From contig OX439050.1 of the NCBI GenBank assembly GCA_949317995.1, forward strand, positions 22,584,061 to 22,648,060: a DNA stretch of 64,000 nt, written 5' to 3'. Of this stretch, positions 21,580-32,220 are shown in pieces. The stretch is from Acholoe squamosa (Eukaryota > Annelida > Polychaeta > Phyllodocida > Polynoidae). The position numbers and the translations under genes were made by a program. The notes beneath the pieces were generated by a model that made no database searches, was not told the DNA's origin, and saw only the letters and a program-made list of their open reading frames with translations. Every line of letters starts with the position of its first letter. Within the stretch, counting starts at the first letter, position 1.

Positions 21580-21706
21580 CAACCCTGAAGGGTCGCCATG
21601 ATGCTCCAATGAAGTGCTTGCCAGCAGTCTCACCAGGACTTCATTGGAGCATCATGATGACCCATGGGCATAATGCACTCCTGCATCAGCGGCCCTTAAA
21701 GGGTTA
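21431..21706. mobile_element. Foldback MITE (GGCCGCTGATGCA family), copy 3, with (CT)n(TA)n inside
   Basis: Ends AACCCTTTAAGCTTTAAG and GCGGCCCTTAAAGGGTTAA, with arms CAGCACTTCACTGGAGCATCATG / CATGATGCTCCAATGAAGTG. The centre is replaced by (CT)n followed by (TA)n at 21488-21575. The right half is duplicated in sense (CACTTCATTGGAGCATCATGATGACC). Confidence 0.75.
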
Positions 21707-22104
21707 ACATGCCACATCTGCAGCTCCAGGTGACAGAATGGGGTGCCTATAGCAGTTACACAGGCTGCCGCTCCTTTTTGATGATTTCAGAATATTGCTT
21801 TATTTCATTTCTCGGAATTAGTTCTAAATCAAAGGAATATGAAAAGGTGTTTCAGTAATCCGACGTAACCTTTCGATTTTTCAGTTTTATATCATATTTG
21901 ATATTAGATGAACATGTCAGCAATCCAATAAACTTAATCCCTACATGTATCTATTTTTCACTGTTATCACTTCATTTGCAATACTATGATCCAAATTAAT
22001 GCCAAATAGTGTGTATTAATAATTCTGTTGATCAGTTGGTGATCAATTCATGATTCTATTTCCATGCTCAGGCATTCATAGTAGAAGCGGCTATGAGGCA
22101 GCCT

Positions 22105-24259
22105 CCCAGGTAGCAAACATGGTGTGGCCCGAGTCTGGGCCAGAGCGGGCTCCTGATGTGGGCCACACTGGGTTAACACAGTGGGCGCCCGATGGGTTTT
22201 GTCCTCAGCAAAGGGTCTGGGCCACACTGGGCTAACCGATTTGGGCACAGATCTGTTTGAAATTGGGCTCACCGATTTGGGCTCAAAGTGCGTTTAACAT
22301 GGGTTTTTGGTGTGGCCTAAAGTGGGCTGCCCGATTTGATGAAAAATTAGTGGTGACATGTTAAAAATTCTTTTTGAGAAATTTATCCAAAATCTTTTCT
22401 TTTTTTTTTTAAAGTCAATAAGCAACAAATCCTTGAGCTAATCTACCCCCCCCCCATCACCAAAGCAGTAAATGCAATATCTACCCAAGTGGAAAGGCAG
22501 AGCAGTACCATTCATTTGAATCAAACTCATTCAGCCAACACAAGGCACTTTGATTCATTAAAGTGACATTCTGGCCTCAATCTTCCCCCACTAATTCCCT
22601 ATGTAGGAGTAGAGAAGAGAGCCTTCAAGTTCATAATGACTGTACCTCTGCATATCTGCTCTTGTTCCAAGTTCCATGCAATAGAAATGGTGTTGCCATT
22701 CCACTACTACTCAGATAACCTTGATTTGCACTTTTGACTAGAAACATCTAAGTATTTCCAGACTATGAGAAAGTCTGCATAATATTACTTTATATCTGAT
22801 TTAGTAGTCTATTCCAGTTGTCCTATGTCTAAAAGAAATAAGTTTGGTATGGGTAGTAGAATTCTGCCTGGAGTGCTGTGAAACCACTTTGTAGTGAGTC
22901 TGCCATGGACTGGCCTACAGGGGCAGGGGATATTTTTGGTTTCTCAATTGCCTCTATATATAGTCCTCTTATATCCAGCCAGGTGTGGGACCTGTTTGCC
23001 CCCACACCACAAATACACCTTGCAAGCCTACTAGTACAAAGAAAGATATGAAGCTGTTCTTTCCAGGACTAGTCAGTTTTACATGAAATATCTGGATCCC
23101 TACTATGAACCTACCTGTGTATTAATGGTATAGGGAAAGTATCCTACAGCAGTGGTGGAGGGAAGGGAGGGGGAGGGCAGGGCAGGGTGAGAGGAGGGCA
23201 GGGCAGGGTGAGAAGAGGGCAGGGCAGGGCAGGGTAAGAGCAGGGCAGGGCAGGGTGAGAGCAGGGCAGGGCAGGGCATGTGAGCGAAGGAGATGCCAGG
23301 GCAGTGCAGGGTGAGAGTAGGGCATGGCAGGGTGAGAGCTGGGCATGGCAGGGAGAGAGCAGGTCAGGGCAGGGTGAGAGCAGGGCAGGGCAAAGGTGAG
23401 AGCAGGGCAGGGCAGGGTGAGAGGAGGGCAGGGCAATATGAGAGTAGGGCAGGGCAGGGCAGGGTGAGAGCAGGGCAGGGCAGGGCGAGAGCAGGGCAGG
23501 GCAGGGCGATAGCAGGGCAGGGCAAGGCAGGGTGAGGGCTGGGAGTGAGAGTGAGTGAGTAATAGATGTTTAACGCCATTTTGAAGGTCATATTCATGGT
23601 GAGGTCCTCATTACACAAATTCACAGAGCAATGTGTCAGTGCCTGCGCATATGTGCACCACACACATCCTGAGGGGATAGGAAAGAGGAGAAATAGACCC
23701 TTTTAAGTGGGCTAGGGAGGCCCAGGGAGGGCAGGGTGACAGAAGGGCAGGGCAGAGCGGGGTGAGAGGGGGAAAGGGCAGGGCAGGTTGAGTGGAATGA
23801 GGAGGAGATGGAAGGGGTAGGTAATGGATAGAGGAGGGATGAACAAAAAAGAGAGAGGGAGGGGGAACACTCATCACAGAGTTTAGAACAGTTCAGAAGA
23901 TGAGGCTGCCCTGTCCAAACCCACTCTCACCCCAGACTGGGAAGACTTTATGCAGCTAAGTACCCATCTTGGGATGCCCATTTTGAAACCATCCTGGGCC
24001 CAATGTGGTTGCCCATTTTAAAGCTGACCAGTGCCCAAATCGGGCGGCCCAATGTGGCCCAGACCGTATGCTGAGGACAAAACCCGTTGGGAGCCCAACG
24101 GGCTCAAGTGGGTTTGCCCGATTTGGGCTGCCCTGTGTGGCCCTGACTGGAAACCCAGCATCTGCCGAACCTAAAACCCATGTACTGAATACTGCCCGCT
24201 TTGAACCACCTTATCCCGGGTAAAACCAATTTGGCCCCGAGCGGGCTTGCTACATGGGC
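22105..24259. mobile_element. Long foldback element with GTAGCAARC.. ends and G-rich core
   Basis: CCAGGTAGCAAACATGGTGTGGCCC at the left is inverted against GGGCTTGCTACATGGG at the right. Inner arms 22183-22248 and 24031-24096 match over about 65 bp, sharing CAAATCGG, TGTGGCCCAGACC and TGCTGAGGACAAAACCC in the right-arm sense. Between them lie about 1.8 kb of non-coding sequence and the GGGCAGGGCAG minisatellite. No transposase frame is visible. Confidence 0.65.
23155..23540. repeat. GGGCAGGGCAGGGTGAGAGCA minisatellite
   Basis: Roughly 15-17 units of 21-26 bp, purine-rich on the + strand, with multiple GGG-N(2)-GGG runs capable of forming G-quadruplexes. A looser continuation lies at 23710-23790. 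Gly/Gln/Arg and Pro/Cys/Leu open frames are composition artefacts. Confidence 0.93.
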
Positions 24260-24315
24260 TATGGCAACACCACAAACCCTAGTGCAGTTTATAAGCGTTG
24301 TCTTTTGGTAACATG

Positions 24316-24462
24316 CAGTGGTGGATTAAGACGGGGGCCTTTTTATCAGTACTTAAGAGTTTAATTGCATATTTCGCAACCCAAAATTTGCTCAGAATTA
24401 TAGGGTGGGCCCCCTCCATTTGGGCCGCCTCCTCCTTTTTTCAAATCCTGGATCCGCCACTG
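24316..24462. mobile_element. hAT-like MITE
   Basis: CAGTGGTGGATTAAGACGGGG at the left and TCCTGGATCCGCCACTG at the right. ACATG is repeated just outside each end, a possible partial target duplication. The right half matches the inverse of the element at 442-595. Confidence 0.75.
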
Positions 24463-25984
24463 ACATGGATATGCTCATTGCATGGTCTATAACAAGATAG
24501 CATTATATGCTATTTCTCTCAGACGTTGTGTTCATGTAGCACCCCCACAGGTTAGATTTTGATGGGTGAGTTTGTAACATTAAGCTGCTACCCCCAGCAA
24601 CACCTGACAAACTCCCACACAACAACAAACAACCCCCATGCAGGCTATCAGACACATACAGAGCTCAGCATTGCACTCTCTGCTCTGTGCTTTGTATAGG
24701 GTGACTTTCCTGTGTCTCTCCACCAACCTCTTTGATTCTTTGTATTGGTTTAGTTCTCCCTGCACCAACCTACCTCTTGATGCCATGTTTGAGGTGAGCT
24801 CTCATCGCACCTTATCTCTTGGCCTCGTGTCCAGGGTTAGTTCCTACAGACCTGCGCATACCAAGCTGTTGGTTCCCTGTATAGAGTTAACTCATATACC
24901 CATCTCTTGATGCCTTCTACATGCATGCTGTACCAGCTCATGTATCTCTGCACCTGCCTACTTCATTGGTTTCCCTTGTGGAGTGGGGACCTTCATGTGA
25001 GGGCATGCAGGAGCAGAATAACTTCATGAAGGAGGAATTCTCCTTCCATTCTACCAGTGGGCATACCAGATTCCTAAAAGGCGACAAACTTGGGGTTTCT
25101 TGTGGCTTGGGGTGAGCATGTGGGCAGCTGGTGTCCATATGCGCAGGCCCGGGTGTACATGATTTCTTTTTCCTTGGGAGTCCCCCTCAGTGTCTAAGTG
25201 ATCAAAGGCCATGGTTTGTCTGGCCCTGCCTATGGGACCAGGCAAATAAAAGAACACTTGCTATCCTTCGAAATGAAGCCCCGGTAGCGGTTTTCCCCCT
25301 CACCCCTCCTCATGCGGTCATTCATCTCATAGATTCGGTCATCCATGTATGCGGTCACTGCTGTGTCGGGCAAGCAGCATATCAATACCTGTTCTAAGAG
25401 AAAAGAAAGGACTTCATGTCCGGAATCGAATGTCTGAGTTCCTCGATGGCCCCCAGATGAAAAAACTAAACAAATGAACAAGCCTCATTGGTGCCTTGTG
25501 TAGGACGATCTCATTTATTTCATGTTGAGAATGACAGTTCCTGACCTAGTGGGATAATTCCCTTATTGATTCAATGCAGGCTGTTTAGGGTACTTTACAT
25601 AACACCTGGTACTCATCATGCTGACTGGTATCAGTGCCTATCTTGCATAGAACCAGATCAAGCAATGGTGCTCCCCACTAAGAAACCTGCAGCCTTACTA
25701 TAGTAATGCATAGGCACAACCGTTCCCCACCAAGGCGTGAAGAAACTAAATCTTGTTCTTCGTGGCTCCATTCTCCACTGTGACGTTATCAAGTTACCCT
25801 CAACCCTGTTATGAAAAAGTAGTTTTGAGGACTTTTTATCTAGATGATATTAAATGAATACAGAGATCCGCTCAAATCTGCCCAAAGTCTCAGATTCTTG
25901 AATTGTGGAAATCTCTGCACCTATTCCTGCCTCTTATCGGCCGGTGTAGGGTTAGCTCATTAGCTTCATATAGCGAGGTAAAGT
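24463..25984. other. Intronic sequence with one dispersed-repeat copy
   Basis: 25545-25700 shares ATAATTCCCTT, CAATGCAGGCT and AGATCAAGCAATGGTGC with 49900-49995. No exon or RNA gene seen. The overlapping open frames at 24580-25481 lie on both strands over the same DNA and have no motif. Confidence 0.5.
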
Positions 25985-26062
25985 GGTAAAGGTTCACAAG
26001 AATTGGTCTGAGTGAGAGTTATGACTCAGACCAATTCGAGTAAAATTCGAATAAACCTTTAC
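25985..26062. repeat. Foldback hairpin
   Basis: Core arms AATTGGTCTGAGT / ACTCAGACCAATT (26001-26036), with outer arms GTAAAGGTT / AACCTTTAC at 25985 and 26054. The loop is GAGAGTTATG. Confidence 0.75.
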
Positions 26063-26596
26063 ATTTATCTCATGTTATTTTAGTAAGATATGATTGAAAT
26101 TTCATTTATTTTGCAAAAGGATAATGCTTTGATAATGGTCTTCTGGCCATCTAAGGTGCTGCAGCTGGCCGTGAAATACAGAGTAGTCAACCAAGGGATT
26201 CTTCAGGATTTATCCAAAATATTTAAAGGTGAAATAGGTCATTTTTGTGATTTGCACAGATCCCATGAGAAAACATTTTAACATTAAGATATGGGGGCTG
26301 GTCGTAGACTATTGAAGGGCCCCATCCCATATATTTCAGCTTAAATACCAGCAGGACGAGAGATTTAAGAGCCACCTTGGATATTTATTTCAAAATACAA
26401 TTCCATGCCTTGAGAAGGGTTATTGCATGGGGGTGTGCAATATGGGGTTCCTTGGTTAAAGCTATGGGGCTTTCAGTGTTCAACTTGAGGTAATTTGGGG
26501 AGTCATCTTGTGATATGAATGAAAGTGGAAAGAAAAATGCTTCGAGTTAGTGCAGGAATCATTAGCTGACAGAGAGAATATAATTATCATATTAAT

Positions 26597-26714
26597 GCAA
26601 TATAGCATAAATATGACAGCCCAAGGTTTGTATATTGACGAATATTGCACGAGCCGAAGGCTAGTGCAATATAGCATAAATATACAAACCGTGGGCTGTC
26701 ATATTTATGCCATA
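26597..26714. repeat. Compound hairpin with GAGCCGAAGGC loop
   Basis: Outer arms ATAAATATGACAGCCCAAGG / CCGTGGGCTGTCATATTTAT enclose TTTGTATAT / ATATACAAA and an inner hairpin ATTGCAC-GAGCCGAAGGCTA-GTGCAAT. A direct copy of GCAATATAGCATAAATAT also occurs in both arms. The loop resembles the inverse of the 9626-9688 loop (GGCTTCGCC). Confidence 0.8.
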
Positions 26715-26868
26715 ATGCGTTTATACCACCTTTTCCTCCATGATAACAATATTTTTTACCTGATATCCCCAGAATAAATACAGCAGAAGACATTTTGTAA
26801 GTGACAGCGATAGTCCCCGGTTCGCTCTGCGCGAAGCCATTGTTATTCTCGGCGGGTGCTCGACATTA

Positions 26869-27240
26869 CACCCATTTTTTGTATTGAATCCAACCATGAC
26901 ATGTCGAGTTATTAAAACATACACATCCTTAGACATTCTAGATGATCCCTTCATGCTTATTATGTCCAATATATTCAAAATAAAAAAGAATCCAATGATT
27001 TGACGATGAGAACTTGACCTACATTTTACATCCGGGCCACTGACACACTTTCATGGGACATGGAGGCGGGTGGGAATGGCCGGGCCGCAACTCGCTTACG
27101 ATGGAAAAATCAATGGATTCTTCTTTATTGTTAATATTATGGACTCATTTGGCATGGAGGGATGATCTTGAATGTCTAAGGATGTATTCTTTCTAATAAC
27201 TCGATATGTCATGGTTGGATTCAATACAAACAGTGGGTGT
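26869..27240. mobile_element. Foldback MITE with about 130-bp inverted arms
   Basis: The left arm 26869-26998 and right arm 27112-27240 are inverted and share ACCATGACATGTCGAGTTAT, ATCCTTAGACATTC and AAGAATCCA. The loop of about 110 bp is GC-richer. The arms differ by roughly 10-15%, so the element is old. Confidence 0.85.
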
Positions 27241-27307
27241 AAACACAGGACTACCACTACAGGTTAGAATTTATTTATTTTCGCATTGGATTTCATCACC
27301 GTTCAGT

Positions 27308-27375
27308 GTGGCGTAATGGCTAAGGCTACCACCTACCTCCACTGCATCTAGGGTTCAATACTCCTACGACTTGGG
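27308..27375 (+). mobile_element. Weak tRNA-like sequence
   Basis: GTGGCGTAATGGCTAAGG resembles an A-box and GGGTTCAATACTCC, 40 bp later, a decayed B-box. No convincing acceptor stem. Probably a SINE head remnant. Confidence 0.35.
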
Positions 27376-27446
27376 ATGATTTTTCACATTGAAACAATGG
27401 CAAGACTGAATTTATATGTCTGCCAGCACTTTCCCAAAATATTTTA

Positions 27447-27608
27447 AGTCCAACGTGACCTCGAAAAAGTATATCCAAAAATCAAAAAAAAAACACATGT
27501 GCGTATATGCTCTCATAAGGCACTGGTAGTCCAACGTGACCTCGAAAAAGTATATCCAAAAATCAAAAAAAAAACACATGTGCGTATATGCTCTCATAAG
27601 GCACTGGT
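27447..27608. repeat. Perfect 81-bp tandem duplication
   Basis: 27447-27527 and 27528-27608 appear identical, including a 10-base A run. Because 81 is divisible by 3, an open minus frame repeats a 27-residue block; there is no other sign of coding. Confidence 0.95.
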
Positions 27609-28397
27609 AGAAGAGGGCATAACAGTAAGGGAGGTGTACGAATAGTGGTATGGCCACCATTTGTCTTCACCTATTGATTTAAGTTTGGCTCCTCTTACTT
27701 AACTCATCTTTTATTCATGCTGTGGTATTCCCTGTTATTGCAACATGCGTTTGTATGTTTGGTCATTCATTAGCTGATTCATGACCTACATATGATTTAA
27801 TGTGGATCAATGAAAGCTAGCTATTGCCTCGTGTTTTATCTTTTAGATTTTGTTCTATCAGAGGCTAGATGGCTTCATATTGCTGTTTTCTTTTTTTTTC
27901 ATATGAAGTTTTTCAAGTCTATGGGATGGAGTTCTCTGTATCTAATGGACATTCATTGTAAAACCGAAACTCGAAATTTCTGCTGGAAGACACCAAAAGT
28001 ATATTTAATTGAGTTGAAGGCTACTCTTATATGTAAAAGATTTGCACTCTAAGAAATAACTGTTGTATCTACAAGGGATCCTCGTAAAACTGAACAATTA
28101 AACCACCTTATACCATGGTTATGGCTGATTTGCATATTTTTGCATTCAAATTTAATGATAAAAGACGTTCATGTAACCATGACTAGAAAGAACGATGTTG
28201 ACACTGGACCGTGACATACATTAACAGCGAGTTGACGAGTATTCTTTACCATAGCAGACAGCGGGCTGTGCATCTACGCCATAGTGGAACTATTAGTAAA
28301 CACAAGTTTGACAGCGAGTTGACGACACAATACATCAGCCATTTCTGTAAATACTTAATATACAGGTCTATGGGTGGAACCATGGTATAAAGACAAT
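27609..28397. other. Intronic sequence, no feature recognised
   Basis: AT-rich. CAGCGAGTTGACGA occurs twice (about 28224 and 28311). Nothing assignable. Confidence 0.5.
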
Positions 28398-28508
28398 ATG
28401 TAACATTTATTTATGCACTTGTTGATGTAGTCACTGGATATAATCACTGAGCTCGACTTGATTGTATCCGTGGCTAACATCAAAGCGTGCATAGATAAAT
28501 GTTATATA
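28398..28508. repeat. Foldback, about 45-bp arms
   Basis: ATATGTAACATTTATTTATGCAC... is inverted against ...GTGCATAGATAAATGTTATATAT, and the inner TTGATGTAGTCACTGGATA against TATCCGTGGCTAACATCAA. Short loop. No coding capacity. Confidence 0.75.
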
Positions 28509-28919
28509 TCCTCTAAATAATTCCTTTGCAGTGATGCAGTCTAGTTTCTACAGCAAAGCAGCACAGTACCGGGTAAACAGTGTTGTACAAGGAATCTCTA
28601 TAAAAATGATGATGGATCTCTGGCAACTTTACCGCAAGGATTTCGCCGTTATTTCTACTTTCTTTTACAGTGTACAGACTAGATTAAGCCATGTATTCTG
28701 ACTCTCTTCACTTGCCTCCTGAGAACTAATTCATTGGGCTCCTCACACGGTCGGTAAAGTGGCCACAGTGTTCAGATGACTTCTCATTTCTGAACAATGC
28801 TCAGTGATATCATATCATGGGAGTAATCCATGAGAGGGGTCTGAAGTGTTAGAATAAAATCCCTTCCTGCCCTACTGGTGAAAAGTCAATTACCTTGGCC
28901 TTATTTACTTGAGGCTATT

Positions 28920-29150
28920 AGGGAGCGTTCATTATTTATGGCAGAGGGGTGAGAATTTTGTTCAGCAAGTACCTGAAAATGAAGTGTCCCCCCCATGTGA
29001 ATATTCCAAAATGAACAGCCTCCCCTACAGAAATACCCCAAAATGAATTGCCCCCCCCTATCTGAATACCCCAAAATGGAGTGCCCCCCCCATCGTGAAT
29101 ACCCCAAAATAAATCGCCGTCCCCCACTCATTACTGCTCAATGTAATACA
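28920..29150. mobile_element. AGGGAGCGTTCATTATTTATGG-ended element with CCCAAAATGAA array, left part
   Basis: The left terminus is followed by 4-5 units of about 33 bp of the type ..CCCAAAATGAATTGCCCCCCC.., in which C-runs alternate with CAAAATG. It aligns in direct orientation with 30840-30990. Confidence 0.75.
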
Positions 29151-29443
29151 CTAAAATTGATTACCTCAGTAGAAATCTCCTTAAATCACCCTTCCCCTTA
29201 TCACATGAAATGGCACTTTCCTGTGCTAAAGGATTTCCTTTGAACAACAACACTGCACTGGCTACCTTAAGGCAATAGCACCTTACTATGTGTGCATCCC
29301 TTTATGTTGTTGCAAGCTGGTGTAGTAGAAGGTGTGAAAACTCCTGTAGACACAATCACTACCAATGGCGGTACCACTTACAAACTTGGATTGTTGCCTC
29401 AATGGATGTCATTATAAGTGGCCCTATATTTCATTTCATACAT

Positions 29444-29993
29444 AGGGAGTGATCATTTTTTAACAGGGGGGCTGGTGGGTTTGTGCGTGGATGGGCTAAA
29501 AAATTCTGGCCCCTGCTCTTAAGGGGTAAAAATTTTTTGACCAACACCCAAAGAGCCTTTTAACCTATTCCGATGTAGCAGGGTATCCCATGGGTGCGGC
29601 CATTGGTGGAGCTTGTTACCAGCGAGTTCCAGATGGGTACCAGATGGGTCGCAGTTGGCCCCCGAGAGGACCGCAGTGAACAGTTGAGTTCATATAATTG
29701 GCTAATAAGTAAACCTGCTAAGCCCTATTTTGAGGTAGCAGGTTGTCCCATGGGTGCAGCCATTGCTGGAGCTTGTTACCAGTGAGTTCTACTGATAACA
29801 CCCATCAGATGGGTACCAGTTGGCCCCTGAGAGGACCGCAGTCAATAGTTGGTGTCATTTCATTTTGGCTGATAATCAAACCAGCTAAGTCTGTATAGTA
29901 ACGCACAGGCTTTTTTGCTGAAAACAGGAGAAATTGTTTTGACCCCCCTGGTCAAGGGGTCGACAAAATTCTTAAAAAATGATCACTCCCTTA
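29444..29993. mobile_element. AGGGAGTGATCATTTTTTAAC-ended MITE, copy 2, with insertion
   Basis: The outer 130 bp on the left and 95 bp on the right align with the left and right halves of 10959-11244. The reference reads continuously through AACCTATTGTAATG...GGGCTTTTTCCCTGAAAACAGG, whereas here 29574-29898 intervenes. Confidence 0.8.
29574..29898. repeat. 160-bp tandem repeat inserted in a MITE
   Basis: Two units (29575-29734, 29735-29898) share GTAGCAGG, GTCCCATGGGTGC, GGAGCTTGTTACCAG, CAGATGGGTACCAG, GAGAGGACCGCAGT and GGCT(A/G)ATAA. Insertion boundaries are defined by the uninterrupted copy at 10959-11244. Confidence 0.8.
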
Positions 29994-30280
29994 GCCCTCT
30001 GTATCTTGACAATACATACTTTTGAATTAAAAATCTGCAAATTCAAGTACACATGAAAATGTCTTTTTTACCTTTTCCACGAAATAACAACAATTACAGT
30101 ATACAAGTGTTTGTGTTTAATTGATCCTATACCCATATTAGATTATGCTACTGTAAAACCCAGAAAACAACCTTCAACCACATGTATAAGACAAAGCCTG
30201 AAATTGGGAGAATGCTATAAGTTGCACCTGATAAGGTTCCTATTGCCTAATGAAGTTTATATACCGTTTTCAATGTAATT

Positions 30281-30574
30281 ACACTGAAAACATGGAAGAT
30301 CCGAAACTAGTCAGTGGTGACAACTTTAGGTCCTCAAGTTGACGTTACCTAAAACTACAACTTTAGGTAGTCAAAATGATGACTTCAGGTCGTCATCCTG
30401 ACGACTCAGACAATACTGACAGTACAGAGTCGTCATATTGATGACTCAGGTCGTCAGGATGACTACCTAAAGTCGTCATTTTGATTACCTAAAGTTGTAG
30501 TTTTAGGTATCGTCAACTTGAGCACCTAAAGTGGTCACCGCTGACTAGTTTTGGATCTTCCATGTTTTCAGTGT
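30281..30574. mobile_element. ACACTGAAAAC foldback MITE with GTCGTCA arms
   Basis: A nearly perfect 294-bp inverted repeat. ACACTGAAAACATGGAAGAT at the left mirrors ATCTTCCATGTTTTCAGTGT at the right, and the inner arms carry ACTAGTCAG, ACTTTAGGT, CTAAAACTACAACTTTAGGT and GACTTCAGGTCGTCATCCTG. A flanking TA on both sides suggests a TA target. It could form one long hairpin. Confidence 0.9.
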
Positions 30575-30799
30575 AGCACACACACCCTTATAAGTGCACA
30601 CCCCCTCTTTTAGACTAGCAATTACTGTGAAACCCTGTTCATAAGCCAACCTCAGTCATAAGCCAGGGGTAGAGTTTGGGAAAATGTTATGAGCTGATTT
30701 TGGGTTGAAATTTCAAGAGTTTCTCTATAACTTGTAGCAATGAGCCGGGGGAGACTTTGGGAGAAAATAATTTAGAAGCCGATTTTGCTCGAAAATAGG

Positions 30800-31021
30800 A
30801 ATAGAAATCTGGCATATGACAAGTACCAGTGCCCTAGAATAAAATATCCCCTGGCTTAAAGGTCCTAAAATGAAGTGCCCCCCTACATGAATATCCAAAA
30901 TTGAAGCGCCTCCCCCACAGAAATGCCCTAAAATAAAGTGCCTCCCCCTCGCGAATGTCCCAAAATGAGCTGCCCCCCTCGAAATGCTCACCCCCCCTGC
31001 CATAAATAATGAAAGCTCCCT
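30800..31021. mobile_element. CCCAAAATGAA array with GGGAGCTTTCATTATTTATGG right end
   Basis: The C-run/CAAAATG array (30840-30990) is followed by the terminus CCATAAATAATGAAAGCTCCC. Its array aligns directly with that at 28970-29120 over two units. Confidence 0.75.
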
Positions 31022-32220
31022 ATTATGTATGTCAACATACAGGCTTTTCTATGTGAGAGAAAGAAAACTGCAGTCCAAATATTTTTGCTTCCCCTCAAGC
31101 AGTCAGACCCCCACTCCCTGTGGTCACGGTAATACAGGTGATGACCACTCTCTATCCCACTTAAAAAGGGACTATTTCTCCTCTTTCCTATCCCCTCAGT
31201 GTGTCTGGTGCACATATTCGCAGGCAGCTATGTAGTTTTTTTGCCATAAACATTACCTTAGTGGTTGAAATGGTGTTTAAAGAGGCAGTGTCACGATATT
31301 TTACCTATTTATCTTTGTATAAAATTGTGCTGATCTAAGTCAATTACCCCTGTTTGTGTATATACGGACTCCCCCAAATGAATGCACCCCACACACATCC
31401 AGGCTGACTCCTGAGGGTTGGCTGCAGACCCTTGTCAGGCCTCCCCGCACTCCTCGCCATGTTGTGACGTCATCAACAGTAAGGTACAGGGTCTATAGGA
31501 CTCAGTATGGAGGCCTAGTGGAGCCGCCATATTGAATTTCGTTGGTTGAGGTAAAACCCACTGATAAGACAAACTATGATGGGTACCTTGTCCCTGGTTA
31601 ACACCCATTTCCAGGGACATGCTGGTCCCATCCTATCATTGTGTGTTGCCGGAACCAGCGCCAGACCAGCTTGTGGCCAATATGGACTGGTTGGAGGGGG
31701 ACAGTTCCCAGGGGTCTTTCCCAGTAACACACATTCGTAGATGGACATTGCACACGTTAAATTTTCGCGAATTTGCTTTAAAAGACATTTTCGCCTATAT
31801 TTATATTTGCGAATTTCCGATTTTTGGGTGATAAAAGCATACTAGGCCATCTGTGTAAAGGGATCATAAAGTAAATTATAATCAAGGAAAGCTTCGTGAA
31901 AGCAGGAAAAACATTGGTATGGACTTTATACATGTCACATGTGGACCACCAAACTATCAGAGGTTTAAATCGACTCACACATTTGCCTATTTGATTATCT
32001 ATTGTTAATAATAGCTTTTTATTGACAAAAGAAAAGTGAGGTCATTGCTGACCTATGTGTCATACAATAAGTCCACTACACTACATATAATGCAGATGAT
32101 CTAAGTGTATAATACAGTTTTGCAGAATTACATTAATAAAAACATAATTCTGCTTAGCACAATCTTGAGATTCACACACACACATGCTTGATTGTACCAT
32201 GTAGAAAAACACTACAAAGA
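31022..32220. other. Intronic sequence with isolated CRE and YY1-like words
   Basis: TGACGTCA at about 31464 and GCCGCCATATTG at about 31523 lie near each other but without the tight spacing or GC content seen at 48372-48434. No exon recognised. Confidence 0.45.

Noticed and set aside
23122..23877. Pro/Cys/Leu-rich and Gly/Gln/Arg-rich open frames on both strands
   Set aside because: Compositional by-products of the GGGCAGGGCAG minisatellite and its purine-rich continuation.
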